Source: a virus. Taken from it: a stretch of DNA of 64,000 nucleotides. Under the pieces are notes generated by a model. It was not told the origin of the DNA. It worked only from the letters and a program-made list of their open reading frames with translations, and did no database searches. Of this stretch, positions 59,758 through 64,000 are shown one piece after another. The stretch covers positions 94,947-158,946 of IMG/VR virus record IMGVR_UViG_3300025810_000004; one strand, given 5' to 3'. Made by a program: the position numbers and the translations under genes. Position 1 is the stretch's first letter; every line of letters starts with the position of its first letter.

Positions 59758-60039
59758 TCAAGCCTGGCCCCGTTTCCTCAGCCGGCGGATCGCCTCGTCT
59801 TGGTCTGCCCCTTTCAACGCCTCGATGCAGTCGAGGGTCGGGGCTCCGGTCTCTCGTCTGACCAGCTTGACCTCGTCCGGGTCAACCGGTCGCTGACGTC
59901 GCATCAGGAGCTTGTCCAGGCTGTGCATGAAGCCGTCCAGGTCGCCCTTGATCGACAGGCCGTTGACGTCCCTGACCTCGGCGACGAAGGCGTCGTACCA
60001 GGCCAGCGTGTCCTTCAGCTCTTGCTCCAGTTTGTTCAT
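59758..60039 (-). CDS. hypothetical helical protein
   Basis: 93 aa; ATG 60039 overlaps the upstream stop; GGGAGG 9 nt upstream. Product MNKLEQELKDTLAWYDAFVA..., PTLDCIEALKGADQDEAIRR LRKRG. Helical throughout. Unknown. Confidence 0.65.
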   Translation of the reverse strand: MNKLEQELKDTLAWYDAFVAEVRDVNGLSIKGDLDGFMHSLDKLLMRRQRPVDPDEVKLVRRETGAPTLDCIEALKGADQDEAIRRLRKRGQA

Positions 60040-60413
60040 CACGACGCACCTCCCGACCACCGCCCGAGTGCTTCGGCAGCGGCGATGCAGGCGGGTCCGA
60101 GGGTTTCGTGCCACGAGATACGATCTCCGTGGTCCACCTGCCATGGATGCCGGCGATTCTGCGCGTGAGCCGCGCGCACGCGCCATGCGTCATCCCCCAG
60201 CAGCGCCAGCAGACACCCAGCGGTCGCGGGGTCGTCGGGGTCGGGGACCGACTTGTTGTACATCCACATGGACTCCTCGGTGTAGGAGTCGAAACGCGGG
60301 TTTTCGATCCACTCATTGCACTCGAACACCTGCGGCAGCATCCCCGGCATCCACCGCCAACCCGGCAGCGACACAGCAAGGCGGCCCCACTCCTCAGTAG
60401 TTCTCTCAGTCAT
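60039..60413 (-). CDS. hypothetical protein, Trp-rich
   Basis: 124 aa from ATG 60413, overlapping the upstream stop by 4 nt. LAVSLPGWRWMPGMLPQVFE and WRVRAAHAQNRRHPWQVDHG, with a C-terminal SWHETLGPACIAAAEALGRW: a compact Trp-rich type found in many phage genomes, with no known activity. Confidence 0.65.
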   Translation of the reverse strand: MTERTTEEWGRLAVSLPGWRWMPGMLPQVFECNEWIENPRFDSYTEESMWMYNKSVPDPDDPATAGCLLALLGDDAWRVRAAHAQNRRHPWQVDHGDRISWHETLGPACIAAAEALGRWSGGAS

Positions 60414-61150
60414 CGGTCACTCTCCTTGTCGAAGACGATTCCGAACTGAGGGCTAATCATCTTGTCGACGACGATGCCCTGTTCCTCCAAAGTGTGCTCG
60501 GAGGCAGTCCCGTAGAAGGTCATCCCCGGAGCCTTGACGGCCACAGCGGAGAATCCCTTCTTGTACCCGATGTAGAAACCGATGTCCACATCAGTGGTGG
60601 GAACCGACTCTGGATAGTTGTCGGGGTCCCACTCGAAGTGGGTGGCCTCGCGAAATTCGGCCAGCTTGTGGGAAGCGAATTCCAGCACAGACGCCTTCGG
60701 GTCTTCCACCCGCTCGACGGAGTCAGCCCAGCTGTTGAAGGCCAACACGTGCCGGAACGCCAGAACCATCCGTTCTTCTGCGGATTCCTCGGTGTACCCG
60801 TGCTCGTTTTCGTGCGAAAACGCCGCCAGCACCAGCCAAGCCACCTCCGCAGCGTGGTGGGGCTCGTAGTGGGCCAATTCGCCATTCCAACCCAGCTCCT
60901 CACCGGATTCGAAGATTCCGGGTCCCATCTTGTGGGCTCCCTCGATGGCGACCATGACCTCGTGGGGGGTAAGCCCCACGAACTTCGCCAGAAGTCGGAC
61001 GCCGTTCTGGGCCATCTTGGCGATGAACAAGGGGTCGGCTCCTTGCAAGAACATGCGGGAGAGCATGGTTGCGGAACCGGGGTCGGCTCCCCCGACGAGG
61101 GGGGAGACTTCCTCAGTGCAGCGCTTCTGGTCGTTGGTGGGCTGGGTCAC
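60410..61150 (-). CDS. hypothetical protein, first gene of operon after leader element 9
   Basis: 246 aa. GLTPHEVMVAIEGAHKMGPG, AAEVAWLVLAAFSHENEHGY and a C-terminal beta region (DIGFYIGYKKGFSAVAVKAP). No motif identified. ATG with GGAGG upstream. Confidence 0.7.
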   Translation of the reverse strand: MTQPTNDQKRCTEEVSPLVGGADPGSATMLSRMFLQGADPLFIAKMAQNGVRLLAKFVGLTPHEVMVAIEGAHKMGPGIFESGEELGWNGELAHYEPHHAAEVAWLVLAAFSHENEHGYTEESAEERMVLAFRHVLAFNSWADSVERVEDPKASVLEFASHKLAEFREATHFEWDPDNYPESVPTTDVDIGFYIGYKKGFSAVAVKAPGMTFYGTASEHTLEEQGIVVDKMISPQFGIVFDKESDR

Positions 61151-61191
61151 GGGACCTCCTGTTCAGCTTCTTAGTGTTTTGGTTTTTCTTT

Positions 61192-61228
61192 CGCCCCTTT
61201 ATACTTTTTTTTGGGGCTCGATTAATAC
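61192..61228 (-). promoter_or_regulatory. nine-copy leader element, copy 9
   Basis: Leftward AGTATTAATCGAGCCCCAAA, then AAAAAGTATAAAGGGGCG. Arms GCCCC/GGGGC pair perfectly, with a base change matched on both sides relative to other copies. 41 nt before the 61150 gene. Confidence 0.8.
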
Positions 61229-61295
61229 TGGTTTTTACTTTTAAGACGCGAGGAAAGCCACTTTGCGGACAGTTCCTGTTCAAAGAGGATTTCAA

Positions 61296-61514
61296 CTACC
61301 TCCCTGTTTCATCCACTCCTGCTGCCGCGAGGCACTTTGCCAAGTGCACCTCGGTGGGGCTCAGGATCACCTCTCCCCCCTCTTCGTCCAGGGCTTGCTT
61401 GACGAACCACTTCCCTCCACGGAGGGCAAGGACAACGGTGATATCCACGAATGGGTCCCCGCACTTGGTAGAGGACTTTGGGGTTCGGCTCACGGTAACG
61501 GTCACGTCGTTCAT
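61296..61514 (-). CDS. hypothetical beta protein
   Basis: 72 aa from ATG 61514 (GGGAG upstream), overlapping the upstream stop (ATGA). MNDVTVTVSRTPKSSTKCGD, FVDITVVLALRGGKWFVKQA, AKCLAAAGVDE. Unknown. Last gene of the 62706-61296 operon. Confidence 0.6.
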   Translation of the reverse strand: MNDVTVTVSRTPKSSTKCGDPFVDITVVLALRGGKWFVKQALDEEGGEVILSPTEVHLAKCLAAAGVDETGR

Positions 61515-61723
61515 TGGTTGACTCTCCCTTTGATACCCGGCCATCCGATGCCAGGGAAGTTGAAGTTGCCCTTGACCACCGCTGCGTGTCCAACGTCCTT
61601 GGCGTATCGATAGTCCGGGTGGGCTTCCTCTTGCCGTTGGCAGTCAGCACAGAGGGTGTCAGTGTTGAACCACGAAACCTTTGTGGAGTTCGTGGGATTG
61701 GAACAACGGTCGCAACGGGTCAT
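61511..61723 (-). CDS. small zinc-ribbon protein
   Basis: 70 aa. MTRCDRCSNPTNSTKVSWFN, then TDTLCADCQRQEEAHPDYRY: two CxxC knuckles followed by the ExxHPDYxxAK pattern seen in numerous phage zinc-ribbon proteins. Overlaps both neighbours by 3-4 nt. Confidence 0.75.
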   Translation of the reverse strand: MTRCDRCSNPTNSTKVSWFNTDTLCADCQRQEEAHPDYRYAKDVGHAAVVKGNFNFPGIGWPGIKGRVNQ

Positions 61724-61926
61724 GAACAGTCCTCGGGGTACTCGGGTTCGATGGGTTCGTCCACATCGGCCTGGGTGTACCCGGTGAGGATTTCAGGACG
61801 GTACTGGGACAGTTTGACCTTCTCGCACACATGGCAGACGAAGCACAGGGGGATGCCCTGGGCGTCGTGTGCAAGACGACGGTCCTCGTTCTTGCACCTG
61901 TGGTGCATGAGTTCTGATCGTTCCAT
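61720..61926 (-). CDS. small Cys/His protein
   Basis: 68 aa from ATG 61926 (AGGAGGAG upstream). HHRCKNEDRRLAHDAQGIPL, then CFVCHVCEKVKLSQYRPEIL: the DARGIPLCxVCxxCEKxKLxxYRPEIL signature recalled from very many environmental phages. Probably a zinc knuckle; role unknown. Confidence 0.8.
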   Translation of the reverse strand: MERSELMHHRCKNEDRRLAHDAQGIPLCFVCHVCEKVKLSQYRPEILTGYTQADVDEPIEPEYPEDCS

Positions 61927-61934
61927 AACTCCTC

Positions 61935-62195
61935 CTACTTTCGGGTTTGGACCAAATCGACACACTCGGCGTAAGCCTCCTGAGAGGATAGGTCTCCCTT
62001 CTCCAGCATACAGCTGGCAACTGCGTTGAGGAACTGGTCGTGGGGGATGACCCAGTAATTGACCCACAGGAGCGCACCCACAGCGAGCGCAAGGACGGCG
62101 AGCCCGGTGTCAGAGCAAAGCCACATCAGAGCGGTCTTGCAGACCACCCACATGGCGATGCGCCAGTATCCGAGTTTGATGGCGAGGCGAACCAT
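61935..62195 (-). CDS. small membrane protein
   Basis: 86 aa from ATG 62195 (GGAG 5 nt upstream). Hydrophobic segments about 12-25 (RIAMWVVCKTALMWLC) and 30-48 (GLAVLALAVGALLWVNYWV), soluble C-terminus with two Cys. Could be an accessory lysis or superinfection protein; not assignable. Confidence 0.65.
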   Translation of the reverse strand: MVRLAIKLGYWRIAMWVVCKTALMWLCSDTGLAVLALAVGALLWVNYWVIPHDQFLNAVASCMLEKGDLSSQEAYAECVDLVQTRK

Positions 62196-62205
62196 GTTCT
62201 CTCCT

Positions 62206-62706
62206 TCACAGAACGGGGAATGGGTTGGCGAACTTCCGACCAGCAACCTGGACGTATTCCCGCTCACCCGCTTCGTTGAACACCAAGGCGGTCAGGTGAC
62301 CACCGAACACGGCACCAGTGTCGATGCCCGTACCGTGGGCGAATTCCCTGGGGCCTTCCATGAACGGCTGGTGGCCGAAGACCACATGGCCGAATCGACC
62401 GCAGTAGATTTCCGCCCAGAACGGGTCCTCCGGACCCTCTTCACCCAGAGGGACCATCTGGCCCGTCTCGTGGTGAACGTTCCGAGTCCGCATCAAGTCA
62501 CCGAATTCCTTCCTCCAGTTTTCGGGGACCATGGCCTCTTCCACCGTCTCCGGAAGCTCCTTCCGGTTGGCGGGAATCCCCGCATGAACCACCAAGAGTC
62601 CGTGCTCTTCAACCTTGTGGAACGGAACCGTGTTGTTGAGGAATTCGACGTCCTCAGGAGTCAGGGCATCCGTGATCGTGACCAGTTCGGGCCGCTTTTC
62701 AGCCAT
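62206..62706 (-). CDS. C-terminal half of a calcineurin-like metallophosphatase
   Basis: 166 aa; ATG with GGGAGGAA upstream. LLVVHAGIPAN (about 37-47) and GHVVFGHQPFMEGPREFAHG then TGIDTGAVFGGHLTALVF (about 105-142) are the later metal-binding motifs of PrpE/ApaH-type Ser/Thr or Ap4A phosphatases. The N-terminal motifs (GDxHG, GDxxDRG, GNHD) are missing and no upstream frame supplies them. Truncated, or a subunit needing a partner. Confidence 0.75.
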   Translation of the reverse strand: MAEKRPELVTITDALTPEDVEFLNNTVPFHKVEEHGLLVVHAGIPANRKELPETVEEAMVPENWRKEFGDLMRTRNVHHETGQMVPLGEEGPEDPFWAEIYCGRFGHVVFGHQPFMEGPREFAHGTGIDTGAVFGGHLTALVFNEAGEREYVQVAGRKFANPFPVL

Positions 62707-62743
62707 TTCCTCCCCTGGTTTCCACCCGTCACTTCGTTTGAGG

Positions 62744-62863
62744 TTACATGCGGGGGCGGAGCTCGTAGAGCTTGGCCGCCCACACGGGGAAGTGCAGGGC
62801 CACGCCGCCCTTGTACACGGTGGCTGTGTCGCGGCCGGCGCGGCCGACGGTGACTGCTTTCAT
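62744..62863 (-). CDS. 39-aa hypothetical protein
   Basis: ATG 62863 to TAA. MKAVTVGRAGRDTATVYKGG, then VALHFPVWAAKLYELRPRM. High GC codons. ATG overlaps the stop of the upstream gene (4 nt). Confidence 0.55.
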   Translation of the reverse strand: MKAVTVGRAGRDTATVYKGGVALHFPVWAAKLYELRPRM

Positions 62864-63291
62864 CCGAGACCCGCGAGGACTTCGTCCAGCGCCTTGGCGC
62901 GCCAGGCCGGGACGATCTCGACGAGGTCGGCCGCCGTGACGGCGGCCGGGAACAAAAGGGCCGGGCTTTGCCCCGCCAGGACGGAGGAGTCGAGACCGTG
63001 GCGGATGCGGTAGACGCCGTCTCGCTGCCGGGGGAAGCCGTCGAGCGTCTCGACCTTGGCGACGACCCGGCCCTGCGGCGTCTGGAGCGTGGCCCACAGC
63101 CACACGGCCTCGGCCTCGGCCTGGGGCTCGTAGCCCCGGAAGTCGGCGAGGGCTTGGGCCGGGACCCAGACGCTGACGTCGCCGACGCCCTCGATCTCTT
63201 GGGTGACCTGAGCCTCTCCGCTCAGGTCGCTGTTGAAGTGGATGCGTCCGGCCTCGTTGCCGTCGGCGTCTCTCAGGATGTGGGTGTGCAT
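62860..63291 (-). CDS. hypothetical beta protein
   Basis: 143 aa from ATG 63291 (AAGGA 5 nt upstream). MHTHILRDADGNEAGRIHFN..., VVAKVETLDGFPRQRDGVYR. GC-rich codons like 24.1-24.9 kb, unlike the 48-61 kb genes. Unknown. Confidence 0.65.
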   Translation of the reverse strand: MHTHILRDADGNEAGRIHFNSDLSGEAQVTQEIEGVGDVSVWVPAQALADFRGYEPQAEAEAVWLWATLQTPQGRVVAKVETLDGFPRQRDGVYRIRHGLDSSVLAGQSPALLFPAAVTAADLVEIVPAWRAKALDEVLAGLG

Positions 63292-63500
63292 GGGGTCCTT
63301 GTTGCGGTGACGGTGTAGCGGGCAGGGTGCCCTGTGTTGGAGCGGGCTCGGACCACGCGAAAGCCGGCGGCCTCGAAGCCTTCGGCGATGGCGAGGGCTT
63401 CCTTGCGGTCGAGCCTCGGGAGGATGAAGCGGTTGGGGCGCGGGGCCTTGATGATCTTGATCGCCCGGTCTTGGACCAGCAGGCCAGCCGTAGGTTGGCG
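63273..63500 (-). pseudogene. gene fragment lacking an N-terminus
   Basis: Frame with IKIIKAPRPNRFILPRLDRK, then EALAIAEGFEAAGFRVVRAR ending at 63273. It reads as coding but has no start of its own and merges upstream into the HNH frame. Best explained as the remainder of a gene joined to the HNH fragment by deletion. Confidence 0.45.
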
Positions 63501-63667
63501 AACCTGTCGGTGCCCCCGTGGATCCGAGGGATGATGTGCTCGAAGGTGCTGATCTGAGACCCGCACCCAGGGTAGTACTCCGCTGCAGGTACCAGGTGGC
63601 ACCGACAGTAGAGACAGTGGGGGTCCGACGCAAGGAGCCGGGCCCGCTTACGTTGGGAGTTGTTCAC
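63470..63667 (-). pseudogene. HNH endonuclease fragment
   Basis: From GTG 63667: NNSQRKRARLLASDPHCLYC, then STFEHIIPRIHGGTDRFANL RLAC. First CxxC, the catalytic His (EHI) and the Asn of the ββα-metal motif are present, but the final CxxC/H segment is lost when the frame runs into unrelated sequence (WSKTGRSRS...). Probably an inactive, truncated homing-type nuclease. Confidence 0.6.
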
Positions 63668-63689
63668 AGCAAGGACCTGGACGCGGTCT

Positions 63690-64000
63690 TCACCATCGGT
63701 CCCCCATGTAGGCCGCCGCCGCCATCGCTCGCGCTCGCGACAAGGCGCTGCTCTCGCGCTGTTCGTCGTCTGCGGCCTGCGCGGCTGCGTCCATCTCGTC
63801 GCTGAACTGCTCAGCCATCGCAAGCGCAGCCTTACTCCCGAGGCTCACGTAGCCGTCGCCCTCAGCGTCCCCGTTGTCACCACCCTCGCCGGGGTGCTGA
63901 ACTTCGGCCAGCTTGCCCCGACCTCCACGGGCGACCTGCTTCTCCCAGCCCATTCCGGTTCGCACATGCGTCTTCGGAGCACCGGGCTTGTACTTCCGGG
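63690..64000 (-). CDS. partial hypothetical protein, runs off right edge
   Basis: Leftward frame open to the window end. The visible 103 residues include GYVSLGSKAALAMAEQFSDE, then MDAAAQAADDEQRESSALSR ARAMAAAAYMGDRW. An internal GTG (63965) is a possible start, but the frame continues upstream (RKYKPGAPKTH) past the edge. Ala-rich helical C-terminus. GC-rich. Confidence 0.6.
   Translation of the reverse strand, partial: RKYKPGAPKTHVRTGMGWEKQVARGGRGKLAEVQHPGEGGDNGDAEGDGYVSLGSKAALAMAEQFSDEMDAAAQAADDEQRESSALSRARAMAAAAYMGDRW

Noticed and set aside
1-64000. CRISPR array
   Set aside because: No regularly spaced direct repeats of 23-40 bp with unique spacers were seen; the repeated leader elements and palindromes are irregularly placed between genes.

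Overview
The window is a 64 kb piece of a large tailed double-stranded DNA phage (Caudoviricetes). This rests on a large terminase, a portal, very long tail or fibre proteins, lysis-type enzymes, a phage-encoded clamp loader, tRNA genes, and dense same-strand operons with overlapping stop and start codons. Nothing in the sequence identifies the host. No DNA polymerase, major capsid protein, sheath or integrase could be recognised here, so the genome must extend well beyond both ends. Genes run off both the left and the right edge.

Layout. 1-1.7 kb: leftward unknown genes. 1.9-4.55 kb: a translationally coupled operon encoding a membrane histidine kinase, a stand-alone receiver protein and a coiled-coil membrane protein, that is, a phage-borne two-component system. 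4.8-13.6 kb: rightward structural and packaging block (fibre-like protein, HELTH metallopeptidase, terminase, portal). 13.6-17.6 kb: information block with a degenerate metallopeptidase-like protein, a DnaX-type clamp loader whose coding sequence is split inside an intein, a NusG/KOW-like factor and a sigma-region-4-like double HTH protein. 17.6-22.7 kb: virion-type proteins, including a Dps-like ferritin and three paralogues sharing an N-terminal signature. 22.7-26.5 kb, leftward: a TPR-sulfotransferase, a GC-rich patch of small genes, three tRNA genes or tRNA-like genes, and a membrane-anchored lytic transglycosylase. 26.7-47.2 kb: mostly rightward and dominated by two giant ORFs (3,554 and 1,832 aa) plus fibre proteins, with a short leftward pair at 37.8-39.2 kb. 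47.2-64 kb: leftward accessory and early-type genes. These include a CobS/CobT-like set (AAA+ ATPase, separate HExxH protein, separate vWA protein), a SAP-domain protein, many small zinc-ribbon proteins, a P-loop kinase and a truncated metallophosphatase.

Regulation seems to use two systems. Most leftward genes or operons from 48.4 to 61.2 kb are preceded by a conserved element of about 37 bp, found nine times: a TATTAAT box followed by a C-rich/G-rich stem that covaries between copies. Rightward late-type genes instead have TATAA/TTATA boxes, with a perfect tandem 18-bp duplication in front of the gene at 10,777.

Codon usage shifts sharply along the window, sometimes inside a single ORF: ATA-Ile/AGG-Arg rich against ATC/CGN rich, with an A-ending patch near 46 kb. 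This suggests extensive mosaicism. The most unusual items are the fractured-intein clamp loader with an orphaned LAGLIDADG half, the phage two-component operon, the nine-copy leader element, a family of 13-bp 5-3-5 palindromes near 47.9-48.2 and 57.5-58.3 kb, and a ParB-like coding region with a classical A AAA AAG slippery heptamer.
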